64,000 nucleotides of DNA from Branchiostoma floridae (lineage: Eukaryota > Chordata > Leptocardii > Amphioxiformes > Branchiostomatidae). The stretch lies in contig NC_049987.1 of assembly GCF_000003815.2 (NCBI RefSeq), positions 11,335,049 to 11,399,048 on the forward strand, in the 5' to 3' direction. The notes below the pieces were generated by a model that made no database searches, was not told where the DNA came from, and was given only the letters and a program-made list of their open reading frames with translations. Numbering within the stretch: position 1 is the first letter of the stretch; each line of letters starts with the position of its first letter. Made by a program: the position numbers and the translations under genes. Below are positions 1-11,412 of this stretch, piece by piece.

Positions 1-740
1 GCACTTTATATTGTGTACGGATATAAAGTTTAAAATTGTAAGATAAAGTTGACTACCGTCACAGATAAACTTACATTCGACCTCGACCTCGAATGTACTT
101 TAGGGTCACCAGGCACACACACCCCAACCCAACCATCGACCTGAACACAACAAACTACTTACCACTACACTTCCGGTTAACTGCAGATAAAAGCATAAAG
201 GCCGCAGTGCCAAGAACGGGAAATTACAAGAGCTTCTTATTCTGAACATGCCCTATTGCTGCGTCAGTACTGCCCCTCTAATTGAATGAGACATACAATT
301 AAAGTAGTAGCGGCAATTAAAAGTTCTATATAGAGTAGCAGGGTGAGGATATAGAGATGTTTAAGCCCCAAGGAGATCTTCGGCTAGACTGCAGTTTCCC
401 TGAGCCATTCGACCTTGACAGACGTCCACGTTGAACTTGTTCAAGCTGGGTACAAACCTGAGCATGGCTGGGTTAAAAGAAGCTTGCTAGGGCCCCCGGA
501 TATTTGTTGTTTAGTGTTCGGTTTAGTTCCGATAGTGTTTTGGTCCCGAAAAACAATGGGGGGTGGGGGGGTCGTTAGTCAATATAACAGGGTGACATAG
601 CTTTCAGCAAAAATTGGTGGGTCTGTTTATAATTATATCACTTCTCTATCGCATCAGAGACCATTTAAGCATGTTAGAAAATGAGAATATTCTACAACAT
701 TTATCACCAAGGTATCAAATGAAGCATTTTGTGTAATATG
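1..740. other. No gene seen
   Basis: I see no coding exon, RNA gene or clear repeat boundary here. A 61-codon open stretch near 415-600 has no recognisable motif and is treated as chance. The right edge is the 8-bp target-site duplication (GTAATATG, 733-740) of the MITE that follows. Confidence 0.5.
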
Positions 741-1173
741 TAGGGCTGGGTATCGGTACAGCGTACCGGTACAAAACCGGTTTTTCTTATTGGACCGGTC
801 CAGAAAAACCGGACCTGAAAAAATTAGGTAGACCGGATGTTGGACCGATTAGAAAATTAGCAGATTATTTTATCACACATTCACACGTTTTGGCGCTTGC
901 AGGTGGAAGAAAATAACAAGAGTGAAGTAGAGTAGAGTTTGTAGTAATTTCTACCAAGTTTTACAGCCAATCGTACAGGTGCAGTTAGCGTTGTAGGATT
1001 TTAAAACGCCAGTGTAAGTCTAATACACCACCAAACAGATTTCTTTGTATTGAAATGGACCATTGGTATGAGTCATACTGTATCAGGTCCAGGTTCAGGT
1101 CCGGACCTGGACCTGATCCTTTGGACCTGAACCGGACCTGGACCTGAATTTTCTGTACCGGTACCCAGCCCTA
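741..1173. mobile_element. hAT-type MITE, copy 1 (433 bp)
   Basis: The element starts TAGGGCTGGGTA and ends TACCCAGCCCTA, so its termini are inverted repeats. It is flanked on both sides by GTAATATG (733-740 and 1174-1181), an exact 8-bp target-site duplication. An 8-bp duplication with a TAGGG terminus is the hAT signature (family knowledge). The interior is full of GGTCC/GGACC palindromic motifs and has no open frame, so it is non-autonomous. A second copy lies in the opposite orientation at 49694-50151. Confidence 0.85.
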
Positions 1174-1942
1174 GTAATATGTTATCGATCCACCCAGGTC
1201 ACGTGTGACACGGTATGAAAGATCATGGGACCGAAGAAGCTGATACCGATGCCGTGTCATTGTCGCACTTTAACAAACGTCCAGAAATAACCAGATAGTT
1301 GTGGTCAAGCAAATACTGTAATAGAGAGTAAGTGGTTTTCCTCGCTGGTAAGAGCAAAGGACCAAACGTTTTATTATACCATATACACCACGGGACGGAT
1401 CATCAACCCTTAATTATGTTAGTGACCCAACATATTACGCCGATGGAACTGTATTATCTTATCAAAATAATATATGTACATGTGTATATGTGTATACCCT
1501 GTGTGTATGTAAAATGTATTAAGTCTATGTGACCCGAACCAACATCGTATTCCATACCCCAAACCACACGACTATTACGAACCATCACCTGTTGGATATT
1601 TGCTTTGTGGCATACCATTATACGTACCCCTTTGACACAAGAAAGGCTGTTTACTATACATGAAACTCCCCTAATGTCCATTACTATATATAATGGAGGT
1701 CGCTACAGGTGCAATGTTACACCAAATGATCATTCATCTTTTCTGACACACCTGAGAGTTGTTATATACCTCATATTACAGAAATGTCAAGGACATTGAC
1801 AATGGCAATGAAGTTTATTGCATATTCATGTCCCAAAGGGGCTAAATGCAGTAAATTGCATTCAAAGAGAATGGCAAGGAAACTATAATATACCTACTTA
1901 TATCTCTATTTCAAGTGCTTCTTCTCTATTCTTGAAACATGT

Positions 1943-3045
1943 GTGAACGAACTGACAGAAGCTTCCCGTTTCGTCGTAGTGGTCACATCGTTGCTACAAG
2001 AAATGGGACAAGACGTGGAAACATTTTTTGTGGTGCTTCTGAAGAGGCTGAAGAAACCTGTGGACTGCAAGCTGCTAGAAGAGCAAGCTGGGTTTCGTAG
2101 TAACCGCTCTTGCACAGAACAAATCTTCACAATCCGTAACATCATTGATCAATGTCTTGAATACCAAACACCACTAGTACTGAACTTCATAGACTTTAAA
2201 AAGGCTTTTGGCAGTATTCATAGAACATCTCTCTGGAATATCACTCTTTCATATGTAATACCAACAGTAACGTATTTTTTCATACGCAAACTCAAGGTGC
2301 GGTGTCAGGACAGAGGGAAGAACAACAGATTCCCTTGACATTGTCACGGGCGTCAGACAAGTTGCTGTTTCTGTTGGCCATCGACTTTGTCTTGAAGAAG
2401 ACTACAGAAGATGGTATAGAGGGGGTGAGATGGAACGGGTTGGAGAGACTGGCAAACCTTGACTTCGCAGACGACCTAGTCCTACTGTCTGAGAGCAACC
2501 AGAACCTAGACAGAACCTGACAACAAAACTGGAACAGTTCTCTGGGAAGGTTGGGCTGCAGGTGAGTACAGAGAAGACCAAGGCAATGGAAGAGGGATCA
2601 GTGCAAACAACAGCCAGGTTGAAACAGTGGACCAGTTTATCTACATTGGCAGTGCGGTCAGCAACAGCGGGGATGTAGAGCCGGATATCAGCTGCAGAAT
2701 CGGCAAGGCGGCAGCGGTATTCTGGAGGATGCGCACCGTCTGTTCAACAAGTACCATCGACCTGGACACAAAGCTCCGCCTGTACAACAGCATAGTCCTA
2801 CCCACAGCACTACATGCTAGTGACACTTGGAAGTGTTTAGCTAGACTGAACAAAAGTTGGATGTGTTCCACTAGAGGAATTTGAGAAGAATCTTGAAAAT
2901 CAGATGGCAGCACATAACCAACGAAGAAATCTTCAGCAGGGCCAAGTTCCAACCATTATGCAACATCATTACAGGAAACAGAATGCAGCTGGCAGGACAC
3001 ATTCTGCAACTACCAAGCCAGAGGCATTCCAGGAAAGTCATGACT
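1943..3045 (+). mobile_element. Degenerate non-LTR retrotransposon, reverse-transcriptase part of ORF2
   Basis: Translations in successive frames give ordered pieces of a LINE reverse transcriptase. First comes EQAGFRSNRSCTEQIF with a motif-A-like FIDFKKAFGSIHR at about 2085-2235. Then comes the catalytic box LDFADDLVLLSES at about 2457-2500, and after it the post-RT region (IYIGSAVSNSGD, then RIGKAAAVFWRM) at about 2638-2740. Frameshifts separate the pieces, sequence between motif A and the FADD box is garbled, and the usual KAFDS is KAFGS, so it cannot be active. No endonuclease or ORF1 is visible upstream. The clade is not assigned. Confidence 0.85.
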
Positions 3046-3231
3046 TAATCGGATTCTTAGAAACCATAGCTGTTTCGGACTCCTGTACCACTAAAGTTGA
3101 AGGTATTGCACAGACAATTCATAATCTTTAATGTCAGAGTTCCATATCATATTGTGAAAAAATAACAACATATAACAACTCGCGACATGGTCATTCATGC
3201 TTTGCTCGCAAACTCCACCTTTCTTAAAATA

Positions 3232-3723
3232 CAGTAAAATCCGCCTAATTGCACGGCCTATTTGTCAGTGAATTTCGTGCAATTATCCGGCTGGTGCAAT
3301 GATGCGAAATTATCTAGCTGGACCACACCGGTTTGGGATTTTGGGATTCCGTGCAGTTAGCAAAAGTGTGCGTTAATCCGTTATCCAATTAACTTACTCT
3401 CCAAGCAGAGGTTAGGCTCTGGCTATTTTCTTAACGTTTTTTTTAGTCGTTTTTATCGGGATTTCTATTTTGTCATTTTTCTTCAAGTACGCCAGCCAAA
3501 CTCTCCAAGCAGATGTTAGGCTCCGGCTATTTTTTAACGTTTTTTTAGTCGTTTTTATCGGGATTTCTATTTCGTTATTTTTCTTCAAGTACGCCAGCCA
3601 GGTTTTGACACAGCAAGGTATAAAAAAAATAGAAAGCCCGATAAAAACGACCAAAAAAAACGTTTAAAAAAACAGCCGGAGCCTAACCTCTGCTTGGAGA
3701 ATACAATTAACTGGCTTCTACTG
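3232..3723. mobile_element. pogo/Tigger-like MITE with internal inverted duplication
   Basis: The left end CAGTAAAATCCGCC and the reverse complement of the right end, CAGTAGAAGCCAG, are similar terminal inverted repeats. A TA dinucleotide lies on each side (3230-3231, 3724-3725). The CAGTA(A/G)AA start with a TA target is typical of pogo/Tigger members of the Tc1/mariner superfamily. Inside, a unit of roughly 100 bp beginning CTCCAAGCAGA is present twice in direct order (from about 3400 and 3503) and once inverted, ending near 3700. Long T and A runs make this a strong potential hairpin. Confidence 0.6.
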
Positions 3724-6700
3724 TACAAGGTGTCACGAATAGGAGTTGGAGGTCAGTGTTTCTATGGAATATGTATGTGTCTATGTATGTATGTAGGGTA
3801 TCTACAAGGCCACACCAACAGCATTTAGCTTTGATATCCTTATCTTCCCTAATCCCGAGTAATGAATTGGTTTTTCCCGTAATCTCTCCTGATTACCCCC
3901 GTACTTAATATGGTGGTCCCCTCCATTCATGTGTCACAGGCTGTGATTGCTATCTTTTATAGTACAGATATTCAATCTTGTCTCACATGTTGTACATGCA
4001 TTCTAAATTCACCAGTTCCTTACAGTCAAATCGATAGCTCGGTAACAACGCTTTTGAAACCTGAAATGTTGTTTCAGTCGGGAAAGTTATTAGTTACTAC
4101 GGAAGTCAGAGGCAGCTTCCTGTCATTAGACATGGTCTATATGAGAACACTTTGACCATAGCATGGCTTCTGTGGTATCACAATACACAACTTATCTCAA
4201 GAATGTTGTGTTTCGTAACGTTTAACACTAGATGTTCATTCTTCATTGCAAACTGTTACGTATCATGTTTCTTTGTTTGTTTGTTAGAAAAATGTGTCAC
4301 TCAAATGTATGTGTTTGACTTCCGATATGTAGAAGCCATCAAGTAGCAAAGTAGACAGTCAAGGCCGTAGAAATATTATCTATATACCCAAATCATCCCC
4401 TATCCATCACGAACATCTCATGCCGTCCTCTGGAGCATACGTTTTGGGTATTTCCGAAAATTGAACTGGGGCACTAGAACGTGAGAATGCATTTGATTTC
4501 CCAATATGATAGTAAAAAGAGTGTGATACCTATTCAAGATTGCAACACCGCCCACGAAACCATACGTCTAATGTCTACCAAACCTACAATTTTTTTTGTC
4601 ATTTCAACCTAAGCTAATACATTTCAGTGCTAGATGTAGAAGAGGTGACAAAAGATGATGTTTCAGGAATGAAAATTATTTACTTACCTTCTACTCCATT
4701 GGCAATACCAAGCTACAGACACTCAACGCATTTCTGTCATTCAGGGCTGGCAACTGTACGCGTGCGCCCCCTGGTGATTTACTGTAAGAAATGCAAGTAC
4801 GCTGTCGTCTTCACAAGTTCACAGGATAACACACTAATCAGTTAACGATTACTTTTTCTTACTTTGTGAGCACGTAGTCCTAACGTTATTTCTAGAGTGT
4901 TTATTTACTTACATGCTGTGGTAATGTTCCCTTTCAGTCGACTATGAACGATCTCCTAGTAACTGCTTACGTACGAGCTCGTACAGGTCACCAAGGGTCG
5001 GCAGGACCTGCCAAACAACATAACAACATGTATGGATTGCAACTGCGCTCAAACAGTCGAACCAAACGTTGTTTTAATTACATTTAGTTTTGCCAATTTG
5101 TACGGCCTTCTACCTCAGGTTCCCCAGACCATGATTCTTGCTATGTGAAAACACAGAGGGGACATTGCCAAAGGAAACGACTATGGCCAACACGGCGGCA
5201 TTACTGTGAAGTTTAACCAACATAAGAACGTTCATGCATGCCATGTAAACATGGCAAAATCCACACAAAACCAAGCTTAAACATTCGGCGACCATCACTG
5301 TTTGCTGCAGTAGGAAAAGAAAACCTACTAGATTCAACCTTTTTCCTCATTCCAATTTCAGCCTACCTATTTAAAACGCCATAATGGCATAAATGCGCCA
5401 TTTGTATCTCATTCACCTGCATTGTCAATTTACTCGATAAATAGTAAGTTCAAAGGCATACAAAGGGTTACATTCCCCCTGCCCTGGCTAATAAGGGCAC
5501 CCATGCTTTGATCTGAGCCACCTGTCCTTTAATTCAACCTTTCACTTCAACATTGCATATCACCACTTCGATTTCGTGTCATTGCTGTATATGACAATGT
5601 CCAGCTATGTATCTGTAAAACGCTACGCCACTACAGCCCTCCGATGTCCGCATAATACGCGACTGAAGTATAAAAAGTTATATGCTTTGAAGAAAAACTA
5701 CAACCTATCATGACAGGTGGTCTATTTGAGTGTATTTGCCTACATGACCAAGGTCTATTTAGACTGCTAGTGAATGCCCTAACAAATCTCTTTGTATGCA
5801 GCTTTACGCGCAATCTGTCCTGTCGCTAATTACATTAGAGGGCACAGCACATTACGCAAGGAGGAACATAAACCGGTCTATTCAAAAGCGAAATCGTTAA
5901 GGTCTGTACCAACGTACATTCTGCTAGTCGTTGCTCTACTGTCAAAATGCTAATAATATCATAGTTACAAGTTATATGACAGTTAAACATGTTGTGTGGG
6001 TTCTATCATATGGAGATTGTGAGATTATGGCATGCAAAATTATCGACACCTCATCATTTCTTAATTGGCCATTTCTGAACTGTATGGTATGGGGCAGTGT
6101 CTGCTGAACTTGTACTTTGGACTATAATGTTCGCAAGAAGGATGTGTGGATAAAGAGAGGATTTGAACATGGCGTCCATTTCCCCACATAAATCGGCCCA
6201 GGACATACTGCCAAATCCTGACGAATTGATTTGGCACTTCTGTTGGCTTAAACGCAGGAACAGAGGTATTTTGTCGGACTGCATTATCGGTGACATCTAG
6301 TCACATCGCGCCGCCACACGCATCGCAAGGCGCCACCGGTACAAGCCACTCTGACACTACAAGGACATAATGAGGTCGACAACACAGTTTGGGACATTTA
6401 GATATAGAAGTGTGACAGCAAGAGGCATTGTAACCGCCAATATCATGTTTCTGGGCCACCATATCAGACTCACATCATTAATCCTGAAAAATAGCGTGAT
6501 GGAAAATATGTAATGGAAACACTAAAAAAATAGACAAAATGCCACGTTCGGAGTCGCAAACTACACAATTACCCTAAAAACAATGCTTTCCTGTAAACCT
6601 TCTTTGGACTGTGTGTCAATGTCTGATTGAGAACCAGTTCTATTAACTCTGAACTGTGATTCCTGTCACTCCAGCACGTCTGGTGCCCTTTCCGGGCATC

Positions 6701-8265
6701 TTTCCACTCATTTAATGATAATAACTTCGGACACACATCAACGTAAACAAACATACCGAAAACATAGACTCCATACAGTAGTCAACTACTACTTTCTTAC
6801 TAATGGTCACTATAGATTAAAGTAAGGAGTTAACCCTTGCATGACCCTTACTTCCCTGTGTACATATTGGGTGATAGGAATCATCCTAAAGAAAATATCG
6901 GACACTTTTAAGGCTGGAAAGATGGTTGTTTGACAGGCTTGACTGACGGTAGCATTACGAAAGACAGTCTTGATAACCATTTCAAACACTACGACAATTT
7001 CCAGTAGGACAGTCAGACATAGCCCACGGTACGGATGTTGCAAGTATTCGATCGACAGAGATAGATAGCGCATGGAGCGTTTTTGCGGGGGACACACAGC
7101 ACAAACACTTTCGGAAGAAAATAAACTTTGTCTTTTTATATCTTTATCGATGGCAAACAAATTATCCATTACCGGTCCTTGGGGACCACAAACCAGACAG
7201 CCACTGAGACATACAACAGTGTCTTTATAGAGCAAAGGCTTACAGAAGATCGTAGGCCAGACATTTTTGATACATCACAAAAGTGGAATGGCTTGTTAAG
7301 CGCTTCTAAGACAAGCATATGACGAACTCACGTGTATCGACTTACAAAGCTATAGGTTCTGCAAGTAAAAGGCAGGATTACATACCAGTCGATGTTAAGT
7401 AAGGATGCTTCCGAAGATAGCGAAACAAAGAAATACACGGTGATACGTTAACGTTGTGTCATTTTGAAAAAAAAAAAACGCTTTCGTATACGAGAATTAC
7501 TAAAATTACAGATTATTACAGAAAAGAACAAATTCATATTTGGATAGAAAATAACTACGCACAAATCATTTCTTTCTAAGAACTGAAGTCAGGCATGTCA
7601 AAAATGTTACCTCTCAAAAAGACTTTGTGAAGGCTTATCTACCACTCTTCAATAACAATGCGAGAAACCTGCCTGTCCTGAAGCCTGTTAAGCCAGACTA
7701 AGCTCTATATTATTCCTTTTGGCGCATTTCAATTGTGTCTACGGGGTGTCTTGAATGTTGGGTCACCCAAATGGTTCGGTTCAGTTCAACTATTCGATGC
7801 ACAGTAGAAAAGAAACGTCGACGATGTAATTCTAAACGTACGAATCACGCAAAAGGAATTTGTACAGCATAACGCAATGACGTAAACTAAAGTCTTTGAA
7901 CAGTTCATCATGTAGTAAAAACATGCTTATCATTGTTCCTTGTCTTGTGTGTCGAAATAATTGATGATTTCCATATCAATGCATCTAGCCTTGTATACAG
8001 CGTCCGCTGCAATACTGTACTACGATCATTATGACATAACGATGGAATGTGTCAGTCTTGTTTCGCGAGACTTGATTAAACTGTCACTTCGAATTCTTTC
8101 GTCACGCACGTATTACAGAAAGTTATTTATTTCTCAACAGTAGAAAACGCTTGGCATCCCAAAACACGTACGTGTGAACCCATTCTGTTGTGTGTGTGTG
8201 GCCCATGGCCACTGGGCCTTGGATTACAGCCAGCCAGGTGGGACACCACGAGCCCTCGCCAAATA
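3724..8265. other. No gene seen
   Basis: About 4.5 kb of AT-rich DNA. Open frames reach at most 141 codons (minus strand, 6810-7235), and none shows a recognisable domain or convincing splice context. A poly-A run is present near 7467. Unannotated repeats or distal regulatory DNA may be present, but nothing specific can be supported. Confidence 0.4.
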
Positions 8266-8530
8266 GCAGTTACTCAAGCAACTGCATATGATTTTGGATA
8301 CGTTTCAGGTAGCACCCACCATCTCTCTTCAATGACACCGAAGAGAACTTGTTGATCTGTTGTAGGGATGGGAGGGAGGGAGAGGTAAGATCCCGGGCTA
8401 GGGCGGGCAGACCTCCAGCCTGGCAGGGAACGACCCAACTGTGGGGGCTGTCACCAGCTAGCGTGTCAGGCAGGGCTTTCCACTCCGGTATTGTGCGGGG
8501 AAAACTGAATGCTTACAATATGTATCGGTT
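8266..8530 (-). mobile_element. 3' terminal fragment of a CR1/L2-type LINE
   Basis: On the minus strand about 8530-8350 reads as a decayed version of the reverse-transcriptase C-terminus found better preserved at 26508-26647 (here KHSVFPAQYRSGKPCL versus EYSFFPRTIPELNSLP), followed by a similar GC-rich stretch. Next to it, at 8271-8306, is the TTACTCAAGCAACTG motif that also forms the 10925-11042 hairpin. The fragment is frameshifted and inactive. Confidence 0.5.
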
Positions 8531-10924
8531 TTAGTAGGGTATAAGTTGTTGGAATTTGTGTTGGTGGCTCCCCCGGGTGTGCCCCTGCCCCTGGGCTGGT
8601 TTAAGTAAACTGGCGGTATCTGAATATTGATGTGACTGTTAATAACTACTTTATAAAATGTGGTGAGGCGGGCATTCCTCCTCATTTCAGAGAGAGGGGA
8701 CCACAGCAGATCAATCACCCATTTGTGACAAGGCTACCTGTTGCAAAGTACATGTAGTTGAAATAATTACAACGTCACAAAACAATCATTGGCTGGCGAT
8801 GCCTTTCTTTTGTTGTCATTCCGATTTGTTTATTCTTTCATTCGTGCAACAGGTGTATCAAAGCTCAGGTGGTACGTTGAGTGGCTAAGACAGGGGCAAC
8901 GCGCCTTAAATATACTATAACGATAACAACAACGCAGGTATGCAAACCTTGTTACAGGTGTGTGAAACTGCTGTACATCCCCTACCCCCTGCTCCAAATG
9001 CACATGCCAAGTGCAATATCCGATATACAACTCTTTTGAACAGCACACCTCTGTTCGTCATATACAATAATTATTCTGAGAAGCACGTCTCTCTCAACCT
9101 GATCAATGCATGCTGTCATTTACGCTCAGAGAAGATATACTAGTATAAGAAGTGTAGCAGAAAAAGGAAACTCACGATTGTAACTTGTACCACGAGAAGT
9201 CGTCAGGAAGTAGGTAGCGACTGGCTGCCATCCAGAACTCAGGTAAGGATCATTAACACAGAATGTGGAGGGACAGAGGTGGTGCTTATCTTTTAAAACC
9301 TAACAGGTCCATCGGTCATCATAAAAGTACAAACGAACGGACGTAATCCAAAATAGGGTCAGCACAGGTAGTCTGCGGACGGTACGTGTGGCCATACCTT
9401 CCAGTCAGGTCCATGCGAGTCAAATCGAGAAATGGGCCGATCAACACAGGAAGTGACGTAGGAGGGCGTGATTTACGGGCGCGGGAATTCCGTACTACAC
9501 CCGTACCCTGGTCGCACCTGGCAATATGTCTGTAAATGACTACCACGAAGGAGGTTAAAAAAAACTCCTTGCTATAACAGGCTAAAAAAAGAGCAATTCT
9601 TTTACCACTTTTAATGTTGGAAGGACAGATGCCTTCTAGTCATATTCCAAGTGTGAGTTGCCACACAGTAATTTCAGACACTTTGGGAGTTACATTCTAC
9701 GACCATGATATCGGTCAACTGCATAAGTGTCTGTCTTGTTTTCATTATATAACTACTAGCTACTCATATGGCAACTTTCAGTTTTCCGTCTGGAACAAGT
9801 TACCAAGTAAGGCACGTGATACACGTAAAAGTTTTGCGGACTAGCCCTGTGCAGTATCTTTTACGCCACCTAGCGATCCATTCGATTAAGTCAAAACTGT
9901 AGACTTGAGACATCCTGATCGGCAAGTATTGCCAAGCATACCTTTCCGCTTACCAGTGTTACGTGTTATCTGTCTAATCCGCGATGAATGCGTCACCAAA
10001 AACCATGACAGAAAAAAACAACACTTGTGTATGTCCTTAATATTAGTTAGTAAATGCTTCGTCTTATCACGGGTACAACTAAAGTTTGAGCATTTCGTCT
10101 TTAACAAAGCTAGGAAAATTAACCATTTAGTTTTGTATTAGGATAGGCTGTTTCTCAATATCTTTACATGGGACAACCTGTTGTCTACTTCAAAATGTGT
10201 CACCATGGCATTGGTGTTTTATCTGCTTTTTGTTGTTGTTTTTCCACTGCTCTAGCTTCTTTAATTTGAAGCAAACATTATTTACCGACAAGAGTGGAAG
10301 AACTGGAACTTCCACATGTTCGCGAGTGACCTTTGACCCTTTAACCTTCGACCCTAACAATAGGGATCAGAGCGCTGTCCCAAAGTGATCCTGACAGGTA
10401 GACATGGTTTTGACCCAGGTGAAAAAGAACGCAGCTGTTCGATGGTCACTGCTGTTTCTGGACGGACAGTCGTTGGGACAACACCTGTAACAACACCTGT
10501 CACGTGACGTAAACAATCGGTGCGTGTTTTCGAAAAGTTTTTAAGTCACACACAGGAAGCGTAATTGTAGCTGTCGAGTACCGCCTCGTTCAATTGAAGT
10601 GTACGAATTTTTGCTTTTTTTGCATGCCAATGTTTAATGCAACAGTACCTTACGCTCCCGTCCGAAAGTAATGCAGGTGACAATACTCGCCCTAGGGACA
10701 AATTTGTATATTGTTGAATCGCAAAGGGTATGATGGACGTTCAATTGACCCTATAAATGACCTTTCATGTATCGTTTTAGTCAATCGATGTGATAACTGT
10801 AACAAACAAGTGGTGGTGAGGAGGCCTCCCAAACGTCAATGTAGCTTTGCGACAAGTTACGATCAGTGGCATTCCATTCCTTACATTACGTCGATGTAGG
10901 TTAGACATCCAGGTAATAAGATAC
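8531..10924. other. No gene seen; small hairpin and possible LINE debris
   Basis: No supported exon. A short hairpin (AAGGAGGTT, A-run, AACTCCTT) lies at about 9547-9571. It is followed by an open stretch (9614-9844) containing FSVWNKLPSKAR, loosely like the WNxLP motif near the C-terminus of LINE reverse transcriptases. This is too weak to call an element. Confidence 0.3.
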
Positions 10925-11042
10925 GCCAAAAATAGTTACTCAAGCAACTGGATATGGTTTTGGAAACGGTCAGTGGATTCTATCCGAAACGTCTGACCGT
11001 TTCCAAAACCATATCTAGTTGCTTGAGTAACTATTTTTTGGC
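10925..11042. repeat. Near-perfect 49-bp hairpin with 19-nt loop
   Basis: The left arm (10925-10973) and right arm (10993-11042) are almost exact reverse complements. Both contain ACTCAAGCAACTGGATATGG or its near complement, with two or three mismatches or indels, around the loop at 10974-10992. The TTACTCAAGCAA core recurs at 8271 and, inverted, near 21748-21771, so the hairpin seems to be made from a dispersed repeat, possibly a LINE 3' region. Confidence 0.8.
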
Positions 11043-11412
11043 ATTCCTTACATTGCGTCAAGATTACAGATAGCAGACCAGCCTGAGGTCCAACCTTGGG
11101 CAGTCCCCAGGTGTGACAACACTGCTTGACTTGTCTTTCTTCTGAGACAAAAGCATATCGTCCTCGCGTGTGTTTTGACTTGAGGCAAGGCACTGACGCC
11201 ACAAAGTGGGCCCTAACTTGTTGGACCACGTGTCGCCCGAGGCGGCATGCCCATAGAGACCTTCATATCACGTGTTATTCGTCTATTGACAGGATTTCAC
11301 CTGGAAGAGAAATGTACCTGACGTAATAGCATCAGAGACCTTGAGGGACGTGTGGCACCATCATCGTCAGACAAAAGAACACAACGCACAAGTGCCAAAC
11401 GTGTCCGACACG

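Noticed and set aside
6810-7235. 141-codon minus-strand open frame
   Set aside because: No domain, no splice context, and composition like its surroundings; plausible by chance in 64 kb.
9614-9844. Possible LINE C-terminus with FSVWNKLPSKAR
   Set aside because: A single short motif without ordered supporting motifs; noted but not annotated as an element.
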